Source: Lysobacteraceae bacterium
GTDB lineage: Bacteria > Pseudomonadota > Gammaproteobacteria > Xanthomonadales > Wenzhouxiangellaceae
Assembly: GCA_020201235.1 (NCBI GenBank)
Contig: JAIVHD010000145.1
Span: forward strand, 1-8,560
Direction of reading: 5' to 3'
DNA: 8,560 bases
Shown: positions 1 to 5,949 of the stretch, piece after piece
How positions within the stretch are numbered: position 1 is the first letter of the stretch
Layout of the letters: each line of letters opens with the position of its first letter
Translations under genes and position numbers: made by a program
The notes under the pieces: generated by a model
The model's database searches: none
Seen by the model: the letters and a program-made list of their open reading frames with translations, nothing else
Told to the model about the DNA's origin: nothing

Positions 1-553
1 ATTCTCCGGCGGCCAGTGCCAGCGCATTGGCATCGCGCGGGCGCTGGTGGTCAATCCGCGTCTGGTGGTGTGCGACGAACCGGTCAGCGCACTCGATGTC
101 TCGATCCAGGCCCAGATTGTCAACCTGTTGAAAGAACTGCAGAAAAAGCTCCAGCTTTCGCTGATCTTCATCGCCCATGATCTGTCTGTGGTGCGTCATG
201 TGTCCAATCGCGTGCTGGTCATGTACATGGGGCGGGTGATGGAAGTTGCCGACAGTCAAAGCATTTATCGCCGGCCGGCACACCCGTACACACGGGCGCT
301 GATCGAATCGGTGCCAATCCCCGATCCGGTCGCCGAACGTGCGCGTGCACGCAGATCTCTGGGCGGCGAGCCGCCATCGCCCACGAATCCGCCGTCAGGT
401 TGCGTGTTTCGAACCCGCTGCCCGTTTGCGATCCCCGCCTGCAGCGAGCGCGAGCCGCCGCTGGAAACGCTGGAAAACGGCAACCAGGTCGCGTGCATTC
501 GCCACCGCGACATTCGTGCCTTGTGCCCGAACGATGTGTTAAAGCCCGGTTGA
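1..553 (+). CDS. oppF: Oligopeptide ABC transporter ATP-binding protein OppF, 3' part
   Basis: This is the C-terminal part of the ATPase that powers oligopeptide import with OppABCD at the inner membrane. The 5' end, including Walker A, lies outside the window, and the reading phase starts at base 2. The visible protein opens with the ABC signature [15 protein letters not shown]. It continues with Walker B (LVVCDEP), the D-loop SALD and the H-loop histidine in FIAHDLS. The oligopeptide-transporter C-terminal region follows, with HPYTRAL, VPIPDP and [13 protein letters not shown]. Four cysteines (codons at 401, 419, 440 and 494) form the cluster usual at this family's C terminus. The Cys in the signature (GGQCQR) and the phrase [15 protein letters not shown] match gammaproteobacterial OppF closely. 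DppF is the main alternative, but the signature and C terminus favour OppF. The gene is presumably last in an opp operon; no clear terminator follows it. Confidence 0.93.
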   Translation, partial: FSGGQCQRIGIARALVVNPRLVVCDEPVSALDVSIQAQIVNLLKELQKKLQLSLIFIAHDLSVVRHVSNRVLVMYMGRVMEVADSQSIYRRPAHPYTRALIESVPIPDPVAERARARRSLGGEPPSPTNPPSGCVFRTRCPFAIPACSEREPPLETLENGNQVACIRHRDIRALCPNDVLKPG

Positions 554-596
554 AGCTGCAGGCAAGGGGCCGCTGCGGTAAATCGGGTGGTCAATA

Positions 597-661
597 TGGC
601 GAGCTTAAGGGAAAGGCCGGCTGGAGTCGGATTTCTCGATCTTTGAGGCGGCTATGGGCCT
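597..661 (+). repeat. Decayed partial copy of the intergenic repeat (A')
   Basis: Bases 607-661 align with the middle of the full repeat at 659-773, from AGGGAAAGGCCG through TTGAGGC to GGGCCT, with many substitutions and about two single-base gaps. The left edge is uncertain. The hairpin arms AGGC (646-649) and GCCT (658-661) are retained. It abuts the full copy head to tail, sharing the bases CCT at the junction. The fit is weaker than between the two full copies, so it may be an older insertion. Confidence 0.6.
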
Positions 662-773
662 GTCGGACTGAACCGATCGTAGCGAGGGAAAGGCCGATTG
701 GAGCCAGATTTTTCGATTTTTTGAGGCCAATTGCGGGCCTATTTAACGAACAAGCGCGGGGACTCTGGCCCAA
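659..773 (+). repeat. 115-bp dispersed intergenic repeat, copy A
   Basis: This segment matches 5785-5899 over its whole length without gaps, with about 12 differences by hand count (near 89% identity). It runs from CCTGTCGGAC to CTCTGGCCCAA. It can form a central hairpin, AGGCC (724-728) with GGCCT (736-740). Outside it lie weaker paired segments, TTTTTCG (709-715) with the imperfect CGAACAA (747-753). Both copies are intergenic. No frame within it looks coding. It may be a REP-like or small non-autonomous element, but that is inference. Confidence 0.85.
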
Positions 774-838
774 TCCGGGTTTCTGCAGTAGATCAGCGTT
801 ACTAATGCAATCAGAAGTATTGCCACATTCAGGGCTCC

Positions 839-921
839 GGACGGATTCGCCTGCAAGGCAAGATGACGAAGGCATAGTTGTTCTACGTCGAGTCACCTTA
901 ACGCCGCAGGCGGATTCGTCC
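839..921. repeat. 83-bp imperfect palindrome (REP-like element)
   Basis: The outer 16-base arms, GGACGGATTCGCCTGC (839-854) and GCAGGCGGATTCGTCC (906-921), are inverted repeats matching at 14 of 16 positions. Inside them, AAGATGAC (860-867) pairs imperfectly with GTCACCTT (892-899), giving a long interrupted stem around a central loop. There is no T-run after either arm, so it is not a typical intrinsic terminator. Layout and intergenic position suggest a repetitive extragenic palindrome. Only one copy lies in this window, so family membership cannot be shown here. Confidence 0.65.
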
Positions 922-1021
922 ATGATCGACAGCAACGTCAATACTGTGGTACCGCAGGCCCCGTGTCTGCGGCGTTTCGCTCGGTCACGCAATCCAGTCT
1001 CCGAGGGGTGCCATCCGGCAC

Positions 1022-1052
1022 ATGACCGGCATGGTGGCCAGTGTCGTATGAT
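1022..1052 (+). promoter_or_regulatory. Candidate sigma70-type promoter of the protease gene
   Basis: TATGAT (1047-1052) matches the -10 consensus at five of six positions and lies 29 bases before the start codon. The best -35 candidate, ATGACC (1022-1027), matches four of six but with a 19-base spacer, longer than ideal. This is a weak prediction from the sequence alone. Confidence 0.3.
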
Positions 1053-1081
1053 GCACGGCCCCGATTTGAACGGAGAGATCC

Positions 1082-3760
1082 ATGCATCGTGTATTGCTAA
1101 CCCTGCTGGCCGGACTCAGCCTGAGCGGCGCGCTGGCCGCGCAAAACGACCCGACACGGCTGCTTCGCGACCCCGATATCTCGGATTCGCATCTGGTGTT
1201 TGTGTATGCCGGCGACCTGTGGCTGGCCGGGCGTGATGGCCGCGATCCGCGCCGGCTAACCAGTCACCCGGCCGAGGAAAACAGCCCGATCTTCTCGCCT
1301 GATGGTCGCCAGATCACATTTGCTGCGGAATACGAAGGCAATACCGATGTTTACGTGATTTCGGTCGAAGGTGGTCAGCCGCAGCGCCTGACCTGGCACC
1401 CGGGCACCGACACCCCGGTCGACTGGCTGCCCGACGGCAGCGCCGTGGCGTTTGTCTCCGGCCGCGAGACCGACCACGGCCGCTCCGGCCAGCTTTACCA
1501 TGCAAGCCTCGACGGCGGCCTGCCGAAAAAGCAGATGGAGGCGCGCTTTTTTCGCGGTGCTTACGACGAAAAAGCCGGGCGCCTGGCCTACATCGACTAC
1601 GGCTCCGGCTACAACGGCCTGTTTGGCGGCTCCGCCGGTTGGAAGGGCTACCGCGGCGGCACCACGCCGTCGATCCGCGTGCTGGATATCGAAGACCAGA
1701 CCGTTATTGACGTGGCCGGCGAGCGCGTCACCGATTTCAACATTTTCTGGCTGGCCGGTCAGGTCTATTTTCTCTCGGACCGCGAAGACAAGAATTTCAA
1801 CCTGTTCCGTTTCAATCCGGCCCCGGGCAGCATCGACAAGCTGACCGACGAATCGGAGTTCGACATCCTGGCCGCAGCCGGACACGGCGACACCGTCGTT
1901 TACGAGACTGGCGGCTATCTCAAGCAGCTTGACCTGGTATCCGGCGAGGTCACGACGCTTGAGATTGCGCTCAACCCGGATCTGCCGCAGCTGCGACCGG
2001 CATGGGATTCGCTGGCAGGCAATATCCAGGGTATCGATCTTTCACCCAACGGCAAGCGCGCCTTGATCACCGCGCGCGGTGAAGTCTTCACGGTGCCGGC
2101 CGACAAGGGCTCTACGCGCAATATCAGCAATACCCCAGGCGTGCGCGAATACCCGGCGCTGTGGTCGCCCGACGGGTTGCAATTGGCCTGGATTGTCGAG
2201 TCGCTGGACGGCCAGAGCCTGAAGATTGCCGACCAGCGGGGCATGCAAGAGACGCAGTCGTTCGAGCTGGGTGACGACTTCTACGAACTGGAGGCCTGGC
2301 ACGCCGACACCGGTCGCATCGTATTCAGCGACAACCACCTTGGCCTGCACTTCATCTCGCTGGACGACAGCGACGTGACGACCATTGCGACCAATACGCG
2401 CCGCGCCGATTTCGACGTCGCCTTTTCACCCGACGGGCGCTGGCTGGCCTACAACCTGGAGCAGCCGAATTTCCACGCCGATCTTGTCGTGTATGACTTT
2501 GATGGCGGCCAATCTGCCGTCATCACCGACGGCATGGTCGATGTCGCCTCGCCGGCCTTCGACCCCGAAGGCAAGTACCTGTACTTCGCCGCCTCGACCA
2601 ATTCGGGCCCGATGCAGGTGGGGCTGAACATGACCAGCCAGGAACATCCCTACCGCGCCGGGCTTTACGCTGCGGTACTGACCGCCGACGGCGTATCGCC
2701 GCTGGCACCGGAAACCGGTGACGAGGAAGTCGACGGCAAAGCGGCTGAGGACAGCGGCGACGAGGCCAAGCGCGAGAACGACAAAGACGACGATGAGAAC
2801 ACCGAAGAAAAGAAACAAGAAAAACAAACGCCGAAGGTCGTGATCGACTTCGAAGGCCTCCAGGCACGCATCATCGGGCTGCCAGTCGCCGAAGGCAATT
2901 ACCGTTCGCTGCAGGTCGCCGCCGACGGCAAGCTGTATTACATCGAAGCCCCGCAGCCGGGCAAAGCCAATTTGCCGCCCGGCCAATCGGCAGCGGCCGA
3001 CAACCAGCTCAAGCGCTTTGATTTTGAAGAGCGCGAGGACAGCAATGTGCTGCGCGGCGTGCAATCCTATCGCATTGCTGCGGCCGGCAAGCACATGATC
3101 CTGCAGATGAACGGCAACGGCCTGTCGATTGCCGAGATCGACAAGGAGATCAAGCCCGAAGCACTGGATACCGGTGGCCTGCGCATGCGCGTCGACCCGC
3201 GTGCCGAATGGGCCCAGATCTTCGACGAGGCCTGGCGCATGCAGCAGCAATACTTTTATGCCGACAATCTGCACGGCCTGGATTGGGCCTCGGTGTACGA
3301 TCAGTACCGGCCCATGGTCGACCACGCCGGTCGGCGTGAAGACCTGAACGCCATCCTGGTCGAGATGATCGCCGAATTGCAGGCCGGCCACAACCGTGCT
3401 GGCGGCGGCGATATTCATCGCGAAAACGGCATCGATGTCGGTCTGCTGGGCGCAAACTTCACGATCGAGAACGGCCGCTACCGCTTGGCGCGCGTGTATT
3501 CGGGCGAGTCCTGGAATCCGTTTCTCAGGGGCCCGCTGACCGAGCCGGGCAACGAGGCGACCGAGGGCGAATACATCCTGGCGGTCAACGGCAAGCCGCT
3601 GACAGCCAATGACAACCTGTTCCAAAGGCTACAGGGAGGGTGCACTGCGCCTGTGGGCCTGGATCGAGAGCAACCGCAAGCGGGTTGCCGAGGCAAGCGA
3701 CGGCCGGGTCGGCTATGTCTACCTGCCCAATACCGCTGGTGCCGGCTATTCGTTTTTTAA
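1082..3760 (+). CDS. Tricorn-type S41 protease, N-terminal fragment (frameshifted gene)
   Basis: This is the first part of an exported tricorn protease homologue, a family that trims peptides using beta-propellers, a PDZ domain and an S41 serine-protease core. The start at 1082 is supported by GGAGAG (1071-1076) and a clear signal peptide (residues 1-19, ending GALA before AQ). TolB/WD40-like propeller repeats follow (for example SPIFSPDGRQITFAAE). A strongly charged Asp/Glu/Lys-rich linker covers about residues 546-586. The catalytic-domain half starts near residue 700, with the probable active-site His at 770 in AGHNRAGG. A PDZ-like segment, GEYILAVNGKPLTANDNL, follows. After about residue 849 the frame is wrong: the last 40 or so residues (Cys- and Arg-rich) resemble nothing in the family, and the true continuation lies in another frame from about 3636. 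The catalytic Ser is therefore absent from this product, which is probably inactive. Confidence 0.9.
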   Translation: MHRVLLTLLAGLSLSGALAAQNDPTRLLRDPDISDSHLVFVYAGDLWLAGRDGRDPRRLTSHPAEENSPIFSPDGRQITFAAEYEGNTDVYVISVEGGQPQRLTWHPGTDTPVDWLPDGSAVAFVSGRETDHGRSGQLYHASLDGGLPKKQMEARFFRGAYDEKAGRLAYIDYGSGYNGLFGGSAGWKGYRGGTTPSIRVLDIEDQTVIDVAGERVTDFNIFWLAGQVYFLSDREDKNFNLFRFNPAPGSIDKLTDESEFDILAAAGHGDTVVYETGGYLKQLDLVSGEVTTLEIALNPDLPQLRPAWDSLAGNIQGIDLSPNGKRALITARGEVFTVPADKGSTRNISNTPGVREYPALWSPDGLQLAWIVESLDGQSLKIADQRGMQETQSFELGDDFYELEAWHADTGRIVFSDNHLGLHFISLDDSDVTTIATNTRRADFDVAFSPDGRWLAYNLEQPNFHADLVVYDFDGGQSAVITDGMVDVASPAFDPEGKYLYFAASTNSGPMQVGLNMTSQEHPYRAGLYAAVLTADGVSPLAPETGDEEVDGKAAEDSGDEAKRENDKDDDENTEEKKQEKQTPKVVIDFEGLQARIIGLPVAEGNYRSLQVAADGKLYYIEAPQPGKANLPPGQSAAADNQLKRFDFEEREDSNVLRGVQSYRIAAAGKHMILQMNGNGLSIAEIDKEIKPEALDTGGLRMRVDPRAEWAQIFDEAWRMQQQYFYADNLHGLDWASVYDQYRPMVDHAGRREDLNAILVEMIAELQAGHNRAGGGDIHRENGIDVGLLGANFTIENGRYRLARVYSGESWNPFLRGPLTEPGNEATEGEYILAVNGKPLTANDNLFQRLQGGCTAPVGLDREQPQAGCRGKRRPGRLCLPAQYRWCRLFVF

Positions 3761-4310
3761 CCGCATGTTCTTTAACCAGATCGACAAGGAAGCCTTGATT
3801 ATCGACGAGCGCGCCAACGGCGGCGGCCAGGCGGCCAACTACATCACCGAAGTCCTCTCGCGTCGTCACCTTTCGACCTGGAAAGACCGCGACGGCATGC
3901 CGTACAACACGCCAGCCGGCGCGCTGCACGGACCCAAGGTCATGCTGATCGATCAGGATGCCGGTTCGGGCGGCGACTACCTGCCCTATTCGTTTCGGCA
4001 CCTGGGGATCGGCAAATTGATCGGCACCCGCACCTGGGGCGGTTTGATCGGAATCTCGGCTAACCCGGCCCTGGTCGATGGTGGTTTCATGACCGTGCCA
4101 TTCTTCAGATTTGTGGACGCTGATGGCAACTGGACAGTCGAAAACGAAGGCGTGGCACCCGATATCGAGGTCAAGCTCGATCCGGTCGCCACCAACAACG
4201 GCCTCGACACCCAACTCGAACGCGCCATCGAGCACATTCTGGCCGAACTGGAAACCGACCAGTCGCCGGTACCCCCGGTGCCGCCGCTACCGACCGAGCT
4301 TGGCCGTTAG
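3609..4310 (+). CDS. Tricorn-type S41 protease, C-terminal fragment (frameshifted gene)
   Basis: This frame carries the rest of the protease catalytic domain. From EGALRLWAWIESN (about 3633) onward it fits the family: GYVYLPNTAG, ALIIDERANGGGQ, then the nucleophile motif AGSGGD with Ser codon 3966-3968. TRTWGG, GGFMTVP and ENEGVAPDIEV follow, the last probably supplying the conserved glutamate. The C terminus ends in a Pro-rich tail and TAG (4308-4310). The ATG at 3609 lies inside the upstream fragment with no clear ribosome-binding site, so independent translation is doubtful; the first eight or so residues are probably not native. Joined to the upstream fragment and allowing for a missing piece of roughly 30 residues, the parent protein would be about 1,100 residues, usual for this exported family. 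Best read as part of a pseudogene unless the break is a sequencing or assembly error. Confidence 0.85.
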   Translation: MTTCSKGYREGALRLWAWIESNRKRVAEASDGRVGYVYLPNTAGAGYSFFNRMFFNQIDKEALIIDERANGGGQAANYITEVLSRRHLSTWKDRDGMPYNTPAGALHGPKVMLIDQDAGSGGDYLPYSFRHLGIGKLIGTRTWGGLIGISANPALVDGGFMTVPFFRFVDADGNWTVENEGVAPDIEVKLDPVATNNGLDTQLERAIEHILAELETDQSPVPPVPPLPTELGR

Positions 4311-4376
4311 GAGCGATCTCCAGGCCGCAAAAAGAGCGAGCATGGCATTGCCCTTGAATTTGACTCCGGCAGCAAG

Positions 4377-4401
4377 CGCCCCGACCTCCGGGGCGTTTTT
4401 T
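4377..4401 (+). terminator. Intrinsic terminator after the protease gene
   Basis: A perfect 7-bp GC-rich stem, CGCCCCG (4377-4383) with CGGGGCG (4389-4395), encloses a five-base loop, ACCTC. Six T residues (4396-4401) follow at once. It lies 67 bases after the protease stop codon and ends that transcription unit before the lipoprotein gene. Confidence 0.87.
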
Positions 4402-4521
4402 CATTCGCAACCGCGTGGGTCGCGCGTGCGGTCGATATTAATCCACCTGATTCACGACGGCGTATAAAGGGAACATTAAGCGATGCGAAGCGTTCGAATC
4501 CCCTCATTGGCCGGGCATCGG

Positions 4522-4552
4522 GTGACGACGCGGACGGCGGCTGCGCTATAGT
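4522..4552 (+). promoter_or_regulatory. Candidate promoter of the DUF2959 lipoprotein gene
   Basis: TATAGT (4547-4552) matches the -10 consensus at five of six positions and lies 32 bases before the start codon. GTGACG (4522-4527) is a four-of-six -35 match with a 19-base spacer. The gene follows a terminator, so it needs its own promoter, which gives slight contextual support. Confidence 0.3.
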
Positions 4553-4584
4553 TTCAGTCGAGACCACTCAGGAAGCTTGCGCCG

Positions 4585-5238
4585 ATGCTCCACATTACGG
4601 CTTTGATCCGATCGATCCTGTCTTTCGTGCTTTTTTCTACGCTGGCCGGTTGTCAGACCATCCAATACCAAGCGCTGGAAGCTGTGGGCATCGAAAAGCG
4701 CGGCATCCTGGCCTCCCGCGTGGAGGCCGCCAGCGAGGCTCAGGACGAGGCCGGCGAGCAGTTTCAGACGACGCTGGAGCGTTTTCGCTCAGTGGTTGAA
4801 TTCGATGGCGGCGATCTGGAGCGCGCCTACCGAGGGCTGAACCGTGAATACCAACGGAGCGTCAACCGCGCTGGGGCGGTCGGTAATCGCATCGAGGCGG
4901 TCGAATCCGTCGCTGGCGATCTGTTTGCCGAATGGGAAGAGGAGCTGGAGCGCTATTCCAGCGCGGACTTGAAGGCCAAAAGCGCAGATTTGCTTGAGCA
5001 GACCCGAACCCGCTACAGCACCATGATGCAGGCCATGCGCCGGGCCGAGCGCAGCATCGCGCCGGTGTTGCAATCGTTTGAGGACCAGGTGTTGTTTCTC
5101 AAACACAACCTGAATTCGATGGCGGTGACCGCGATTCGCAGCGAATTCGGCGCGATCGAGAGTGAAACCGAGGCGCTGCTGGTGGCCATGCGCGAGTCGA
5201 TTGCCGAGGCAAACCGCTTCATCGAAAGTCTGGAATAG
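4585..5238 (+). CDS. DUF2959 family lipoprotein
   Basis: This is a 217-residue predicted outer-membrane lipoprotein of unknown function. The signal segment ends in the lipobox LAGC (residues 20-23); Gln follows the Cys, so inner-membrane retention is not predicted. The mature part is almost all charged alpha-helix, consistent with coiled coils. It includes phrases I associate with DUF2959: GIEKRGILASRVE, AQDEAGEQFQTTLERF, FDGGDLERAYRGLNREY and QVLFLKHNLNSMAV. AGGAAG (4570-4575), nine bases before the ATG, supports this start. A TTG at 4603 would give a tidier signal peptide but lacks a ribosome-binding site. It is preceded by the protease terminator and is convergent with the next gene, so it is probably monocistronic. 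Family assignment rests on remembered sequence; no biochemical role can be given. Confidence 0.85.
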   Translation: MLHITALIRSILSFVLFSTLAGCQTIQYQALEAVGIEKRGILASRVEAASEAQDEAGEQFQTTLERFRSVVEFDGGDLERAYRGLNREYQRSVNRAGAVGNRIEAVESVAGDLFAEWEEELERYSSADLKAKSADLLEQTRTRYSTMMQAMRRAERSIAPVLQSFEDQVLFLKHNLNSMAVTAIRSEFGAIESETEALLVAMRESIAEANRFIESLE

Positions 5239-5296
5239 CCCGGTTTCGGCGGTGATATTGCCCGTAGCCCAGCGGATTGCAGGCCCCGTTGCGGCG

Positions 5297-5629
5297 TCAG
5301 TGCGAGATTCGGCACCGGACCGGGCCTAACAGCCTTGCCATGGCGTTGTATAGCGCCGCCACTAGGGCAAAAAGCAGTGCGTTGCCAAGCGCCGAAATCA
5401 CCGGCCAGGCGTACAGCAAGCCGGCCGGCACGGGGTGATTTAGTTTCAGCGAAAGCAGCCCCGCGTTGAGCTCGACCCAGTTCGGCGTGGTTGAAGCGCC
5501 GGCCAGCACATAGGCGAGAATGCCCAGCGAAACCAGGCTGGCAACGAGGCCGAAAGCGAGCCCCATTACGGCCAGGCTTCGGATGTCCAGCTCGCGGATC
5601 GAAATGACTTGATTCCGGTCATCGTTCAT
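5297..5629 (-). CDS. Small two-helix inner-membrane protein, function unknown
   Basis: This is a 110-residue protein with a short polar N terminus (MNDDRNQVISIRELDIRS), a hydrophobic helix at about 19-44, a loop with the segment SLKLNHPVP, and a second helix at about 71-93 followed by LYNAMARLLG. The layout resembles small DUF3566-like membrane proteins, but I do not recognise the family with confidence. The open frame continues upstream to 5899, but that extension crosses the intergenic repeat and a palindrome and looks non-coding. The ATG at 5627-5629 is preferred; GGAG lies 11 bases upstream on the minus strand, somewhat distant. It is convergent with the lipoprotein gene (58 bases between stops) and divergent from hflK. 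Confidence 0.6.
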   Translation of the reverse strand: MNDDRNQVISIRELDIRSLAVMGLAFGLVASLVSLGILAYVLAGASTTPNWVELNAGLLSLKLNHPVPAGLLYAWPVISALGNALLFALVAALYNAMARLLGPVRCRISH

Positions 5630-5670
5630 TGTGGTCTGTACTCCATGACTGGCCTGTTGTTGGACTTTTG

Positions 5671-5692
5671 GATGCTGCACGCGTGCAGCATC
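5671..5692. promoter_or_regulatory. Perfect 22-bp palindrome, possible operator
   Basis: GATGCTGCACG (5671-5681) is followed directly by its exact reverse complement CGTGCAGCATC (5682-5692). It lies 42 bases upstream of the minus-strand membrane protein start codon. With no spacer it is a poor RNA hairpin and no T-run follows on either strand, so a terminator is unlikely. A site for a dimeric DNA-binding protein is more plausible, but no regulator gene is visible. Confidence 0.5.
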
Positions 5693-5744
5693 GGGACGCG
5701 CTGTCGGCTGAGCACCCGCCGGCAAGGGTCCGGCACGTAAAGTT

Positions 5745-5757
5745 GAACCGGCGGTTC
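5745..5757. promoter_or_regulatory. Short palindrome GAACCG-G-CGGTTC
   Basis: Two perfect six-base half-sites, GAACCG (5745-5750) and CGGTTC (5752-5757), flank a single G. The site lies in the divergent intergenic region, 27 bases before repeat copy B. It could be a regulator binding site, but a palindrome this short may occur by chance. Confidence 0.25.
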
Positions 5758-5784
5758 CGCATGCAACGCCAAAGTTACTAGCAG

Positions 5785-5899
5785 CCTGTCGGACTTGACC
5801 GATCGTAGCGAGGGAAAGTCCGGTTGGAGCCAGATTTTTCGATCTTTTGAGGCGAATAGTGGGCCTATTTAACGAAAAAGAGCGGGAAATCTGGCCCAA
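5785..5899 (+). repeat. 115-bp dispersed intergenic repeat, copy B
   Basis: This is the second full copy, in the same orientation as copy A and colinear with it without gaps. Folding potential is better kept here: GCCAGATTT (5829-5837) is an exact inverted match to AAATCTGGC (5887-5895), TTTTTCG (5835-5841) to CGAAAAA (5873-5879), and AGGC (5850-5853) to GCCT (5863-5866). The first two pairs overlap and could not both form completely. It ends 50 bases before the hflK start codon, so it may lie in or next to the hflK promoter. Confidence 0.85.
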
Positions 5900-5919
5900 G
5901 CAGCGGAAATTGTTAGACT
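5891..5919 (+). promoter_or_regulatory. Candidate extended -10 promoter of hflKC
   Basis: TGTTAGACT (5911-5919) has the TG dinucleotide of an extended -10 element and a four-of-six -10 hexamer, TAGACT. The hexamer 17 bases further upstream, CTGGCC (5891-5896), is a poor -35 match and lies in the end of repeat copy B. The predicted start would give a short leader before hflK. Support is weak. Confidence 0.3.
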
Positions 5920-5949
5920 GGGCGACTTCGTTTCAAGGGACTTTCAGGA

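Larger units (their letters stand above)
554..1081. other. Gene-free region rich in repeats between oppF and the protease gene
   Basis: This 528-base stretch holds no convincing gene. Open frames cross it on both strands, but they run through repeat DNA or into neighbouring genes in the wrong frame, and none has a recognisable domain or a supported start. It contains a decayed repeat copy (about 597-661), a full repeat copy (659-773), an 83-bp imperfect palindrome (839-921) and a weak candidate promoter for the downstream protease gene. Confidence 0.75.
1082..4310 (+). pseudogene. Whole disrupted tricorn-type protease locus
   Basis: The two fragments belong to one ancestral gene. Reading frame changes near 3620-3640, between NLFQRLQ in the first frame and EGALRLWAW in the second. 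In relatives as I recall them, roughly 30 residues, the end of the PDZ domain and the linker to the serine-protease lobe, lie between these points; here almost none are present. The frame relation implies a loss of 3n+2 bases, for instance 92-98. The rest of both halves shows no further stop or frameshift and keeps the catalytic motifs, so the lesion would be recent or an assembly artefact. Confidence 0.7.
5630..5949. other. Divergent intergenic region before hflK
   Basis: These 320 bases separate the minus-strand membrane protein gene from hflK. They hold no supported gene. They contain a perfect 22-bp palindrome (5671-5692), a smaller palindrome (5745-5757), the full repeat copy B (5785-5899) and a possible extended -10 promoter for hflK (5911-5919). 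Confidence 0.75.

Noticed and set aside
591..992. Minus-strand open frame of 133 codons in the first intergenic region
   Set aside because: It is made up largely of the antisense of the repeat and the palindrome, and a similar peptide appears antisense to copy B, so it reflects repeat DNA rather than a gene.
400..1236. Long plus-strand open frame of 278 codons
   Set aside because: It overlaps the 3' end of oppF and the start of the protease gene in other frames, runs through repeat DNA, and has no recognisable domain.
2426..3625. Long minus-strand open frame of 399 codons
   Set aside because: It lies wholly antisense to the protease gene. Such frames are common opposite GC-rich genes, and the translation shows no domain.
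3609..3650. Programmed ribosomal frameshift as the explanation for the split protease
   Set aside because: No classic slippery heptamer is seen, and a stretch of family sequence appears to be missing at the junction. That fits a deletion rather than recoding.
4481..4520. tRNA-like segment with GTTCGAATCCC (4492-4502), inside a CGATGC/GCATCG inverted repeat
   Set aside because: It resembles a T-loop, but the flanking bases do not form a T-stem and no acceptor, D or anticodon arm is present. It is not a tRNA gene; a relic cannot be shown.
5671..5692. The 22-bp palindrome as an intrinsic terminator
   Set aside because: There is no T-run after the stem on either strand and no loop between the arms.
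5630..5899. N-terminal extension of the small membrane protein (200-residue version)
   Set aside because: The extension reads through the intergenic repeat and the 22-bp palindrome and has low-complexity Ala/Pro/Arg content. The ATG at 5627-5629 starts the protein-like part.
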